A DNA stretch of 64,000 nucleotides, taken from the NCBI GenBank assembly GCA_009192285.1, contig CM018608.1, positions 1,010,201 to 1,074,200 of the forward strand, written 5' to 3'. The notes beneath the pieces were generated by a model, which saw nothing but the letters and a program-made list of their open reading frames with translations, was not told the origin of the DNA and ran no database searches. Position 1 is the stretch's first letter. Every line of letters starts with the position of its first letter. This DNA comes from Morchella semilibera. Lineage: Eukaryota; Ascomycota; Pezizomycetes; Pezizales; Morchellaceae. This document shows, in pieces, positions 34,776 through 46,970 of the stretch. A program made the translations under genes and the position numbers.

Positions 34776-35837
34776 ATGTGGGGATTCAGACCACGCAATA
34801 TCCCAACTTCCACCACCGACCTCCGCCGCATCTACCAACGACTCCGACAGCTCGTCATCTACCACACCCAGCGCTACCTCCCATATCCACAGCTCCCCTC
34901 AATCCGTCCCCCCTTCATGGCCCCCACGCTCCCCTCTCGCCGTCCCGGTGCCCGTCCAGACCCCCGCATTATACTCTACCACCAGACCCACTACCGTGAC
35001 CGCACAAACTACGTCTCGATCCTGCCACTCCTCTCCACCCCGACCCCTACCCGTCTCACCCACCTCATCCTCGCCGCCGTGCACCTCAACGCCAACCCCG
35101 GCGATATCACCCTCAACGAACACGCCTTCTCAGACCCTATCTTCGACCCGCTCTGGGACGAGGTCCAGGCCGTAAAGGCCGCCGGCGTAAAGGTCCTCTT
35201 CATGCTCGGCGGTGCCGCCCCGGGAACATTCACGCGCCTGGACACCACCGACCCAGCCACGTTCGAGGCGTTCTATGAGCCCCTCAGGGAGCTCATCGAG
35301 ATCTATGCCCCGGACGGGATAGACCTGGACGTCGAGGAGCCCATGTCGCTGCCGGGTATCATCCGCCTTATCGACCGTCTGAAGGCCGACTTTGGTGCCG
35401 ACTTCATCATCACGCTGGCGCCGGTGGCCGCCGCCATGCAGGGCGGTGGGAACCTCAGTGGGTTTGACTATGCGGAGCTGGAGGCGGCGCGGGGGGCTAG
35501 TATCGGCTGGTACAATACGCAGTTCTACTGCGGGTGGGGGTCGATGGAGACTACGAAGGGGTATGAGGATATTGTGAGGCGCGGGTGGCCGCCCGAGAAG
35601 GTGGTGGCGGGGGTGGTGACGAACGGTGGGAACGGGAGCGGGTGGGTCGGGATGGAGACGCTGCAGATGGTCGTGGTGGCGCTGATAGAGATGTTTCCGG
35701 GCTTTGGAGGCGTCATGGGGTGGGAGTATTTCAATAGTCTGCCCGGGGGTGTGGAGAAGCCGTGGGAATGGGCGGAGAATATGGGGACAGCCGTGGAGCT
35801 GGGGATTGCGGTGGCGGATGCGGGGCCTTATAATTAG
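34776..35837 (+). CDS. Glycoside hydrolase family 18 protein (chitinase/endoglycosidase type)
   Basis: A single exon of 353 codons. The GH18 catalytic signature DxxDxDxE is intact as D180-G-I-D183-L-D185-V-E187. It is preceded by VKVLFMLGG (about residues 138-146), the usual second conserved strand. Later strands include ITLAPVAAAM, WYNTQFYCGWG and GGVMGWEYFNS. No secretion signal is evident: the first 48 residues are Arg/Pro-rich. A second Met at codon 48 (34917), just before the conserved domain, is an equally good start. The protein may therefore act inside the cell or leave by another route. Chitin or N-glycan cores are the likely substrate class for the family. Codon use is strongly C/G-ending, unlike the genes at 22-27 kb. 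It lies divergent to the peroxin. Confidence 0.88.
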   Translation: MWGFRPRNIPTSTTDLRRIYQRLRQLVIYHTQRYLPYPQLPSIRPPFMAPTLPSRRPGARPDPRIILYHQTHYRDRTNYVSILPLLSTPTPTRLTHLILAAVHLNANPGDITLNEHAFSDPIFDPLWDEVQAVKAAGVKVLFMLGGAAPGTFTRLDTTDPATFEAFYEPLRELIEIYAPDGIDLDVEEPMSLPGIIRLIDRLKADFGADFIITLAPVAAAMQGGGNLSGFDYAELEAARGASIGWYNTQFYCGWGSMETTKGYEDIVRRGWPPEKVVAGVVTNGGNGSGWVGMETLQMVVVALIEMFPGFGGVMGWEYFNSLPGGVEKPWEWAENMGTAVELGIAVADAGPYN

Positions 35838-38800
35838 ATCTTATAGATGCATAGACGTCCGGTGCTTCGGAATCGTAGATATAGATTGTGATCTCGCGCG
35901 AGTGCTGTCCTAATTATATCCAACCAGCCTTGTTTCTGAAATTACGAGTGACACTCCCTGCTTGTAACCCAACCACTGTGAACCCCGCCTGGATGTTGCT
36001 GTCCTCTAGCTGGACCAATTAGCAGCCTTAGTCCAGGTTCCCTCACCGGCCACCACCTACACAAACTATCGATAAAAAGAATCTTGATCACCGAGTGATA
36101 ATCCATGATTGAGCCAACTGGTTGAGTCCATGCCCCTCGGCGAATGGGCAGGAGGGCCGAAACCAGGGCCCAAACTAGCCTATAAGAATATCCATCCCCT
36201 CCACATCCAAGAGTAACCGGTGTGGCCCCAGACCCCAAACCTCTTTTCGCGGGAATAGTATTTCGCAGTAGTTGCCAACGATCCCCGGGGAGGGATAGTA
36301 TCGACGCATTTCAGGGGCTAGAAAATACCATCCGCCTTGTTTGTTGAACTAGCTTTATGCGCCCTGGACATGCAACTAAGGAAATGCCTTGAACCGGGCC
36401 CGACTATATAGGCATGGACGTATAGATGTGTGGCTAAGGGTCGTAAACATATGCAGTGGTGTTTGGCCAGCACCACACCAGGCCAGAGATATGGCAGGTC
36501 ATGTAGGCTTAAAGTCCTCGACCCCAGCTTCTCGGGCCAAGAGTTGGATCCAGAGGTAAACTATACACCTAGCTTACCAGGGGCCGGTCTACATTGTGTA
36601 GTTCGTGAGCCAAGCGCATATGGACCTATCCAGATCTCCGTGCTACTGTGTGTGTGTGTGGTAAGGTGGGTTTGGGGGGCAAAGGGCGTGGAATGTTTCC
36701 GCATATCGCTCGACAATGGCCCTCTGGTGGGCCTAGCACCAATCGTGGGGGTGATCCTATGTGGGTAACCCTAGCCTTGTATGTTAGAGGGATTTCCGTC
36801 CAGATTCGAGCTATTGATTCATATTCCCTAGAGAATTATAGTAATTGTGGAGATGAGTGGCCGGCAGTGGGTGAGATAGAGTCCGTGGATGGTAATGTCG
36901 ACGGGTTAAGGGTCGTTCTACAAAGACGTACGTGGGTAACTAGGCTGTGACCCAGAGAACAATAACTCAGTCTGATGGAATTGCCCTTTTTATCCGAATT
37001 TAGCACAGGGCACCACATGTACCTCACTTTTGTATTCACGGCCTCACGGCTTATACCTTATATCTTGGTGATAGAAAATCTATTCATTCAAATTAACCTG
37101 TGGCAGTGCCACCATCATATCATCACCACTTATAGTACCACAAATATATGCAGTAATTGACTCCTTGCACAAGCAGAGCTGACTCCAGATTCTATGGTTG
37201 GTTGTTAACATGTTGGGATCGGCGCCAATCAGTTCACCGGAATTTGGAGCTGGAGCCTTTTGCGCAGACGGCCCAATGCCATCATTCATCTTTCATATTT
37301 TATAGACTTTGGTCAAACCACCTTCCAGACCTCGCAGCTACCTATCTGTGCGGTCAGGATATGTCGTGCCGTTCGTCATCGGTGTGGGGAGTCGGGATAC
37401 ATAGTATTTAGTGTCGATAAGCCTACACGCAACTCGAGACGTCCTTTCCCTTCCTCTGTTCTCAATAGAACACTAGCAGCATTGTAGCTTAAATCACTGC
37501 ACTATTCCTGGTCGGCTACATGTAGGCTACTACAGATCATGCAGTCTTCTCAGAGAGACGTCCCCAATTAATGACTTCAACCACACCAAACAACGTGCCC
37601 GATATAATTTGACCACCCTGTGCGCAGATGGTGTGATTCGGGGCTCCGTTTGCAAGGGGCACATATGCCGGGGTATCCACCAAGGTACATGTACTTGCCT
37701 ACTCAGCCTGGTTGTATAAAAAGTAATGTTCATGCCTGCGGGGTAGAAGAACAATCGACGTACAAAACACCGTGAAGCCGCTGGGCTTGTGAGAATGGCC
37801 CACTTGATCGGTCGACTTGTCAATTCGTTTACTCTGTACCCCCGGGCGGGTAATGGACACATATATCGATCTCAAAGGCGCTGACTGATCGATACCTTCA
37901 ATAATTGATTCCCCTCCATCGAGCTCTGCTGGTACCTGGGACAGTCTTTTTTTTTCTCCTTCTAGCAATCGTTACTAGAAACCTCGGGGTGAGGCCAGCG
38001 GGCCTCGGCACAGCTACTCTGAAAGGTATCGCACTTGAACATGCGGAGTACTGTCAGTGTTTACTAACCTTTGCAATATATAGACACATCTCTTACTAGC
38101 TCTATCTATAGCTACATGTAGTTTAACATACTCCTCCATCAGCAGATGCAGGTATAGAGCATGTGGACCGTATGAAGTTCAGCATATATGTCTACTAGGA
38201 CACTCAATGTGCTAAGACTGACATTATAGCCCACGCTTACAACTAAGTTTCGATTGCTGTTACATATCTGATTCGCGGAAGGTGAGACTGGCACCAATCA
38301 GGTTACCGGAAATTGAGCTGACCCCGTTTGCGCAAAGTCTCTATCACAGAAATAGACATATCTAGTTTAATGAACATAACAGTTTAGATTTTCGTCTCTC
38401 GTTTCTTCCGCCATGACGATTATTCACGATACCTGTCCTCTTTTTCTCCTAAACGACTAGACAATCTTCTCTATCTGAGGGCCCCAAGGCCGACACTCTT
38501 TATGGTTCTGTTGCAGGGGGAGGATGGTGGGTTTTTATTTTTGGCTCAACGTTCTGATGTGTCCAAGGTCTTAGACGACATCTCGCGAGAATGAATACAC
38601 GAATGAACAGGGAAAATAAATCATACAATGTTTCCGATAGACATCAAAAGAGCGGTAAAAAATATTGCGAATCAAAAAGGCATAAATTCAACTCCTAACA
38701 AAGAACAAAAAAGCCTCCCCAAGTTTGACCTGCCTGGAATATCTCAAACCCAACATGAAGGATGCTAGCTAGCAATATCACCCCTCATCTCTCGCTCGAT

Positions 38801-41800
38801 CCATCCCACAAATCAGGCCTGGTATACCCGAAACAATATCAATACTTTCCCCCCGACGTTTGTCCGACCGTCTCTCGTAGCCGATTGAGGAGGAATGGGA
38901 CGCATTAATTTGTCCAGGTTTCCCTGCGGCAATTTATTTATGCTACAAGATTTCAATCAGTTTGGATATTCATTGAAGAGCATATTGTGGGAGATGATCG
39001 TACTGGGCATCCGTCACATGTGCAGCTCTCGCCACATCCGCAGGCGCCACTCGAAGCACATCCGCAGCCAGACATTGTGTTTAGTGTTTGAAGGTTTGTG
39101 GTGTTAAAGTTGGAAGATTGTTTGGTATGAAATGGTGGGCAGTGAGGACTTGTCGTTGTTGGTGAAAGGGAACCCTCATCAAGGGAGGATGGGCCCTATT
39201 TATGTTATTGTCGAGGACCGACTATTGCCCCCCCACCCCCCTCTTACTAGCTCGCCTTTGTCCGCCTCACCTTGAGCATTTTGTGCGGGGTTGTTGGCAG
39301 ATAGGAAGCGATACGGCCTCTGGGCTTCGTCACAAGCACCCCACATTTTCCTTGCCACACACAGATCTACATATTCGTATCTCAACCAGAGCAGTTACAT
39401 ATTTACCCTCTACTCGGCTGTGGGAGTCGAAATTTCCCGTTCGGGGCTGCGTTGATTGTGCTTGTTTTACGTTCTGGATCTGCCCGCTCCGCGAGACAAC
39501 CCCGCCTGCCTGATAATGGGCTAGGTACATACAAGTAACAACCAAGCGCTTATCTCTCCCTCACCTCCCTGCAGATGTGGGCCTTTCATAGTATGTACCT
39601 GGGAACTCGTAATGATTACGAGGGGTCTACACTGGATCGTCACTTAATTCAGCCCCAGATCAGTTTACTCACATGTTAGCGAGAGGCTACCACCTCCATG
39701 AGCAACTTGTGCCTTTTTTACTATTATTGCATGACAGGGGCTGCGTTTCATGTCAAAAGCTGCGAGTTTTTCGCGTTGAATAGCGCGCCAAGATATACCC
39801 CCTGCCCTAATTGAAAATCGCCGGCCAAGTTGATTTCATCGAGACGTGACGATGATTGAAAAGGTTGAGGTCCAGCTGACAGCAGTGTCGTCGGTTCAGT
39901 ATGGAAGCGCTCGATACTTATTCTGCAAAGGATATTCGCTTCTCCGGGCTTTCCTATCTGGAGTATCGTTGGTGTTGGGGCCTCTGTCTCTGTCATTTAT
40001 AATACGACCGAATATCGAGCACTGAACAACCAATGGTCTGGTTTTTACTTAGAAATGGGTGCATACGATCTTCGATTGAATACTGAGTCTGGATAACGGC
40101 AGAAACCAGTGGCTAAATCTTAGTGGAACTGGATACCCAGAGTACACTTTGTGTGGAATATGTAGATTCTTCATCTATTATCATATTCATTTGCCCGACT
40201 TGCTACTAGGGCGAATCGACTAGTTAACACTGGATACAGCTATGTTCTGACTTGATATTCGTTGATTGTAGGCAGATAAATACTAATCATCAATGTTAGA
40301 ACATGAGTGATAAGCAATCTGCTTTGAAAGTAAGGCATCAATATTAATATCAAAGACTCCCGACGGCCAAGAGTCGTGGACGGAACACATGGTACATATA
40401 ATAGCTGTTTCCGAAATATTAGACACATCTGTAACAAGTTTCGGGACTCTAACGGCCCAGACACTAAGATAACAATTTGGAAATGTTCGTTGGGAACCCA
40501 ATCTATCTATTGGCCCATCTTATTAGATACCAATTGATAACATGGGCATAATTTCCATTGGGGCCACAGCATCATACCTGGCCCCCAAAGACGCGAATAC
40601 AGAGTACCTACTCGTACTCACACGTTGATTTCCCCGGACTCCGACTACTTTCAAACCTCAACCCTCTAGAAGAGATGCCAGCGAATCGTTTACGGTTGGT
40701 CTGATTCGTAGATACTCGAGTCTTCTTCTTGCGCAGTCTTCCACCCCGCGCGCGGGCTTCTCCGGTGGACAATTACATAAAAAGGACCGCGTGCAGAGTT
40801 GGTGGCGTTGGGTCGGCCTTTACTTGATTCCTGTGATGTGTCACATTATGGTATGCCAGTTACATAGCTTGGCGCGGATTGCATCTTGGGAGAGACATCG
40901 ATTATCTGGTATATACCTATTTTGGGTATTAGATAGACCTTAGATCTACATTTAGTACATAAGTACCTGGGCCAGAGGTACTCTATGTACCTAGGATGAT
41001 GGATTCCTCATGTTCCCGATATAAGGTCTTAAAGCACCAAACAAACAGGAATACACATGCGTTTAAGTATATAATAGCTTCCCTAGCTCAACAACTACAG
41101 TATACACACAACTACATGTAGGCCACTACACACTTGCACTGTGTTTATTGAGGGCGGTCCCGTACGACCTAAAGGGCCCTGTCCTGTAGGCAGCCGACGG
41201 TTCCTTAACGGGTCAACTGCATATGAAACGGATAGATCCAGAAGTAAGGGTCCGTTTACAGAACACACCCGCCTGACGGTAGGCCCCAAAATGACTTCAT
41301 CTATCCAGAACTAGAGTGCGCACGTGCGAGTGGGCGAGCAGGTACCTAAAAATCAAAACCTTTGAGATATCAACTCGGCTTGCAATGTTATGACAAGGCT
41401 GCCTTACATCTGACTTCTGTGGTGGGGTATTATATTATTCTGTGTAACAAATGATGGCCGATCTAGATGGTGCTGATTGTTAAGGCAGGTGCTAACGTCC
41501 ACGTGCCGACCTTTCTTTTTTTTTTTTCTCCTCTTTTTTTTTGATATCAAGTTCGTGATGGTGTCAAAGTTTCGTCGGGCTCGGCTCTATGTACTCCGTT
41601 TCCCTCTTCACGCACAAATACCGCTTGGCTGCAGGTTTGGCAACCGGGTTTGGCGCGGAAGGGCCGGCCCACTGAGCAGGGAACCGGGGCATTTAGTCAC
41701 TGACAAATGTGATCTAGTAGAGTTAACTGAGCAAGTAGATACTTTCTGGGAGTACCAGTAAGTACCTATAGTTTCCTTCAAATACTTTTTCTAGGGTGTT

Positions 41801-42204
41801 TAACCGTTTTTATCTCGTTCCTTGTATCCTTGGCACCATGAAGGCGAGTGATTATCCATGATCCTCGGGTTGTCTTTGTTGGCATGTTGACACTGACTGT
41901 CTTTCTAGAAATGTTCAATGTGCTAGTTTTATAGTAATCACCTCGCCCTCTAGGCCACAGAAGTCTCAGGACCCGACCCCATTGAGTTATCACTCAATCA
42001 GTCAAGGCCCGGCCCACCGCCGATCCTCGAGTGATTTTCCATGAATCCGCAGTTAGTGCGATGCAGTACCTGCCAAGCCAGGCCATTACCGGATATCCAA
42101 GAGCGAGTCCACGTATCTACTCCGTTCCGGGTTGATTAATTGCAACTCTTCAAACCAAAGATAGCCCGGCCCCGAGATAAAACACAGATATTATAACGTA
42201 TACG
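35838..42204. other. Gene-poor intergenic DNA with motif copies and a diverged duplication
   Basis: 6.4 kb with no supportable gene. It has exact CGAGTGAT-N4-CATG copies at 36092-36110, 41845-41862 and 42028-42045. TACATGTA palindromes lie at 37517, 37686, 38113 and 41113. A roughly 46-bp segment at 37220-37265 recurs in diverged form at 38289-38334 (shared CCAATCAG, ACCGGAA, TTTGCGCA). Frames of 90-112 codons (for example 36430-36768) have no protein-like features. The region reads as old transposon debris. Confidence 0.45.
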
Positions 42205-43897
42205 ATGTCGAATCTCGAGGTGCTCTCAATTGCGGAGCTGGAGGCTGTTGCGGGGGAAAAGATGGATAAAATGACCCGCGAGTACTATAACTCGGGATCC
42301 GATCGCGGGATAACGTGAGCACCTCAACTGATATGGTAATCTATAGCGCCGGATTCTCTGAATATAGTTGACAAAAGAGCCATTCCGCACAGCCTCCGCG
42401 ATAACCTGGCCTCCTTCGACCGCTACAAGTTGCGTCCGCGCGTGCTGAAGGACGTCAGCCGAATCGACACCTCCACGCAGCTATGGGGGAGAAAGGTATA
42501 TAGATATATAAAAACCTCTCCCAATTTCTTTTTCTCTTTCTAGTAGAGGTGCTCAGACCACTGCAATATGTAGATATCGTTTCCGCTCTGCATTGCCCCC
42601 GCAGCAATGGCCAAGCTCGCACACCCTGCCGGCGAAGTCGGCATCTCGCGGGCCGCCGCAAATGCAGGCGTTGCGGTGGGCCTTAGTAGCTTCTCGACGT
42701 CATCGATGGAAGATGTGGTGGCGCAGGGCGTGGGTAAGAGCGACTATGCGATACAGCTGTATGTGTTTCAGAATCGGAGCACGAGTGAGGCGTTGGTAAG
42801 GAGGGCGGAACGTAAGTCTTTCTTCCCTTCCATCCCCTCCCTTATAGCCAGGGCTTATCTAGAATCTCTTTCTTTATAGGTGCCGGGTTTAAAGCGGTGT
42901 TCCTTACCGGTATGTTACCACCCTCCCCCTGGCCCCGTAGCAAAAGTATTTATGTATGGTGCCGTGATGCTATATGGTGGCAGTCGACACGCCCTACCTT
43001 GGCCGGCGTATCAACGAGGTGCGGAACCGCTTCAAGCTGCCACCGCACCTTCAGCTGCTGAACTTTGAGGACCCGGGCGCCGTTGCCGTCTATTCCGAGA
43101 ACGAGACGAAGACGCTCGCCGGCGACCACAAAGGCGTAGACTCTATCCTTCCGGAGGGGAATATCAATGGTATTACCTCCAAAAAGAAAAAAGAAAAGAG
43201 TAAGAATCAAGAGAGACAACCCTAATCAACCCCGGGTGTAGACCCATCCCTCAACTGGGAAACCGACATCCAATGGCTCCGCAGCATCACAAGGCTCGAA
43301 ATCTGGGTCAAGGGCATCCTGACCGCCGAGGACACGCTGCTGGCGGTCAAGCACGGCGTCGACGGTATCATCGTCTCGAACCATGGAGGTTAGTATAAGC
43401 TATGTACACTGTATACTGCGATGAATGTCTTTTTTTCCTCCCCCCTCGTCTTAACGTATATATATATATTGCAGGCCGGCAGCTCGACGGCGTCACGTCA
43501 ACCCTCGATGCGCTGCCAGAGTGTGTTGCTGCCGCGGCGGGCAGGATCCCCGTGCACATGGACGGCGGCATCAGGAGGGGCACGGACATCTTTAAGGCTC
43601 TTGCGCTGGGGGCGGGCTGCTGCTGGATCGGGAGGGTTCCGTTGTGGGGGCTGGCGGTATGTCTTTACCTCTTTTACTTTCTTGGTTACAACACGGGCAC
43701 TGTACTGGGGTGGAGAGAGCGAGCAGAAGACTAACACGGCACAGCACGACGGACAGGCCGGTGTCGAGCTGGCGCTGAAGCTGCTGCACGAGGAGTTTAA
43801 GCTGTGCATGAGCCTGGCCGGATGTAAGAGCGTCGGGGAGATTTCAAAGGACCATCTGGCCCGGGTCAAGACGGACGGGACCCTGGCGAGGCTTTGA
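42205..43897 (+). CDS. FMN-dependent (S)-2-hydroxyacid oxidase/dehydrogenase
   Basis: Eight exons: 42205-42314, 42393-42495, 42574-42811, 42880-42909, 42984-43169, 43242-43388, 43475-43656 and 43745-43897. Introns are 68-88 nt and the product is 382 residues. The fold is the glycolate oxidase/lactate dehydrogenase TIM barrel without a cytochrome b5 domain. Visible are [31 protein letters not shown], the substrate/FMN segment [19 protein letters not shown], and the catalytic motif SNHGGRQLDG with His270 and Arg273. The phosphate-binding [18 protein letters not shown] begins at Asp301. The enzyme oxidises a short 2-hydroxyacid such as lactate or glycolate, with the electron acceptor unknown. 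No mitochondrial targeting sequence or C-terminal SKL is seen. One exon is only 30 nt. It is convergent with the mL50 gene. Confidence 0.92.
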
Positions 43898-44231
43898 GGG
43901 GATGTTTTTATATGAGTTATGTTATATGTGTTGTATGTAGTAGGCTGGCCCATAGATGAATGCAGCTTTATGTTCTGTTCTATTCATGAGAAAGACCCCC
44001 CAAAAACCCCATTCCACTGACACCGGCACCGCCCCACACAACGCAATGCCAAGGAAACAATGATCAATGATATTTCCCACCACATTTTCCACCCGCACCC
44101 AGCAACAACTCGAACCTCCGCACCCACAAAAGTAAAGAGCAAAAAGTAAAAAGTAGAACGTAAAGAGGGCGCAAATTTCTTTCTTTTCTTTTCTACAAAA
44201 TATATCTATATACACTCCTCCCCCCCCGTCC

Positions 44232-45331
44232 CTACTTCCTCCCGCGCACCTCAAACGGGTACCTAAACTCCACCGCCTTCTCGAACGGCCTCTCGCGCCC
44301 AACCATGCGCTCCTTATCCCACGGCCTCACGCGGGTCTCGTACACCTTGACATTAGGGAGCGTCGGCAGCGGCGACGTCTCCGCCGCAATAACCTCATAC
44401 AGCTTCCGCGGCCTCGGCTTCGTCTCGAGCTGCTCCACTGTCCATCACATCCCATTAGCCACAACCACCACCAAAACGAAAGGGGGGGGGAAACAAACAC
44501 AACTCCGCAACAGTCCCAACCCTCGACGCCTCCGCATCCACCACCCGTATCCCAGTAAGCTGCGCAACCCTCTTGACCAGGGCGAAGCGGAGCTCCTGGT
44601 CGCGCAGGCGCAGCCCCGCCCACCCGCGCGGCGGGTCCGCGGCGGCGTCGGGATACAGCTCGTCCTGGGTATACGGGCGCAGCTCTCGGCCCGCGTCGTC
44701 GGTGCCGGCGGCGAGGATGGCGGCCTCGACGGCGCGCGTGGGGAAGGTGAAGGCGGCGCTGCGCGCGGAGACGGAGATGTCGACGAGTGGCGTGAGCGCC
44801 TCGGGGCCGGTGTACCGGCTTGTGAAGGAGGAGGCGGGGAGGCCGTTGAGGAGGCGGGTGTGCAGCTCGATTGTGGCGCGGTGGACGGCGCGGTGGATTG
44901 CGGCGCGGTGGTGGAAGCGCGGGTTGGTGATGAAGCTGGGGGTGGGGGCGTGAGCGGCGTTAATTGAGGGGGGGAGGGGGGGGAGGCATACACGGGGACA
45001 TCCCACTCCTCGGGGCCTGGGTCGAGGCCGACGACGGGGAGGGCTCGCGCGTCAACGGCTTCCGTGTAGCCGGGTGTGTCGGTGGGTTTTGTGATGGCGG
45101 CTGGGGCCTCGAGGGCTTCGGCTTCGGGTCGGGGTCCGCGGGGGGGAGGGCGCCGGGGCGCCAGAGTTTGTTGCGGAGGCGCTCGGTGAAGGAGAGTTTT
45201 GGGGGCGGGGGGGGGGCCGGGCCCTTGGTGGCGTAGTGCCGTGCGGGGGGGGATGCGGAGGGGCGGACTCCCGCTGCTCCTCCTGCTGCTCCCCGCAGGC
45301 GGGAGAGCGTTCGTGGGAGTGGGCGGTACAT
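44232..45331 (-). CDS. mrpl50: Mitochondrial large-subunit ribosomal protein mL50, with an apparent 1-nt frameshift
   Basis: Minus-strand exons 45331-44992, 44935-44499 and 44437-44232, with introns of 56 and 61 nt. The N terminus is Arg/Ala-rich and ends ARHYATK, a typical matrix-targeting presequence, followed by FTERLRNKLW. mL50-type features follow: WDVPV, then FITNPRFHHRAAIHRAVHRA, ISVSARSAAFTFPTRAVEAA, PRGWAGLRLRDQELRFALVK, TVAELLEQLETKPRPRKL and LPNVKVYETRV. The presequence and the WDVPV part lie in different frames. Exon 1 is 340 nt where 341 are needed, and the switch is between about 45120 and 45150, beside a G7 run (C7 on the coding strand). This is either a sequencing error in a homopolymer or a real disabling mutation. 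Downstream coding is intact, which favours error. The product would be about 327 residues, a structural part of the mitoribosome. Confidence 0.78.
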
Positions 45332-45607
45332 TTTTTTTGGTGTTTTTTTGTGGTGGTGGCGGGGGTGGAAATGGTGGAATTGGTGGAGGTTTAAGGTTTT
45401 TTTGGGGTTGGTGGGGCCGGGCTCGTTGCTGTGTGCAGATTTGCGGCTCTTCTTAGGGTCAATGATTTTCAGTTACGTTCCTTGCGATGACGATGATCAT
45501 GATGATGATAATAATGATAATGATAGTAATTATAATAATTATATAAAAGTCCCATTACCTCCCCCATCCACTTCAATTAAAGAAGAAAACTACTACTACT
45601 CCTCCTA

Positions 45608-46525
45608 CTACTCACACAGATCCTCCAGCAGCTCGACCACCCGCCTGCGCATCTCCGCGTCCTCCTCCTCCGACAGACCCGGGCCCGGACCCGCCCGACA
45701 GAAGAACGGAATCCCCATCCCGGCAAACTCGGAGGCCATGTGTCTGACCATCTCCTCGCTGCGGCTGTGGACTTTGCGGTCAAACACGCGGAGCTCCTCC
45801 CGCTCGCTCTCGGGCGTCTGTGTATGGGGTTGGTTAGGGACAATGCCAGTTAGGGGGGGGGTTGGTGGTGTGGTGCTCACTGGGAGATTGCTGTTGAGCT
45901 GGGCGGCGGGCACGGTGCCGAGTTTCTTCCTGTAAGAGAGAGAGGGTCAGTAATTGATTGTAATTGTAATTGTAGTTGTAGTTGTAGTGGAACGTACAGG
46001 AGATCGGTGACCTTCTTGTTGCTCTCGACCCGGGCCTCGTGTTTCCTGACGAGCTCCTCCCGCGCCGCCCACCTGTAGTTTGAGGAGAGTTAGCCAATAT
46101 GAAATCTCTCTCTCTGGACCGGAGAGCTCACCACTGCCTCTCGTGCTCGTGCTGGTGCCTCTTCATCTACACACCGTAAGTAAAAGTAAATAAACCTCTG
46201 CACCCCCTCCACGCACCTTCTTGATCTCGGCCATAATCTCCCCGTTCCTGTACACCGTGCTCGTGACATACTTGAGCGCCGCCGGCCAGTCCGTGATTGT
46301 CTTTGGGTCCACCACCACCACCACCTTCGCTGGGGGCTGTGGGGGCTGTGGGGGCTGGAGGTAGCCATGGAGACGCGGGTCTACGGCGATAGGCTGCTGG
46401 AGGGTGTTTGGCGGGGGGAAGAGCTGCTGGGACGGCGGTGGTGGTTGTGGTGGTTGTGGTGGTGGTTGTGGGGTTGTTTGGGCGAGGATGTTGAGGAGAC
46501 GGGTTATGTCGTCGTTCACGCTCAT
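45608..46525 (-). CDS. DUF2458-family protein
   Basis: Five minus-strand exons: 46525-46217, 46166-46132, 46072-45998, 45929-45881 and 45817-45608. Introns are 50-68 nt and the product is 225 residues. A Pro/Gln-rich N terminus (about residues 18-65) leads to a conserved core. The core reads DPKTITDWPAALKYVT, a coiled-coil-like stretch with HEHERQWWAAREELVRKHEAR, then EELRVFDRKVHSRSEEMVRHMASE, GIPFFC and a terminal LEDLCE. This is the layout of the fungal DUF2458 family, whose function I do not know. The small 35-nt exon is supported by frame and by the RQWW codons split across its border. It lies 277 bp upstream of mL50 on the same strand, and it shares a 445-bp divergent promoter region with the COX14-like gene. 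Confidence 0.85.
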
Positions 46526-46970
46526 GTTGGGGGGGAGGGGGAGGGAGGGGAGTAGAGAGAGAGAGAAGGGGGGGGGGAGCTGCTGGACAGGACTGGTGCT
46601 GAGTGCTTTGTATAATATGGCCTAGAGTAGTAAATAGCAGCAGTAAATAGCAGCAGCAGCAGCAGCCAGTCAGTCAGTCAGCTACAGAGCGAACGTTGGT
46701 TCAATTCCGGTACAAGTCAACGAATTATTACCACCGACTGTATTATTGTATCACCAGTCGCTTAACATCGCTTATCGCTTAAGACACCCGCCACAGACAG
46801 ACACAAGAAAGGTCACGTCACATCACCCGGAGCAGAAGTCTCACTCACTCGCCCATCTCACTCACCCCACCACAACCAAAAAAAAAAAGAAAAAGAAAAA
46901 AAAAGTCATCAACAACCTCCAAACATCTACAATTATATAAATATATATATACAAAAAAAAAACCTACACA

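Noticed and set aside
36430-36768. A 112-codon plus-strand frame
   Set aside because: It runs through a GT microsatellite, has an irregular composition and shows no recognisable feature.
41845-42045. Motif copies at 41845 and 42028 as the two ends of one MITE
   Set aside because: Both copies are in the same orientation and the sequence beyond the 17-nt motif is not inverted, so they are not terminal inverted repeats of one element.
44305-44967. A 220-codon plus-strand frame rich in Gly, Glu and Arg
   Set aside because: It is antisense to the mL50 exons and is open because of high GC content.
46690-46725. GGTTCAATTCCGG, similar to a tRNA B-box
   Set aside because: There is no A-box at a suitable distance, no foldable cloverleaf and no poly-T terminator. 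It lies in the promoter region between the DUF2458 and COX14-like genes.
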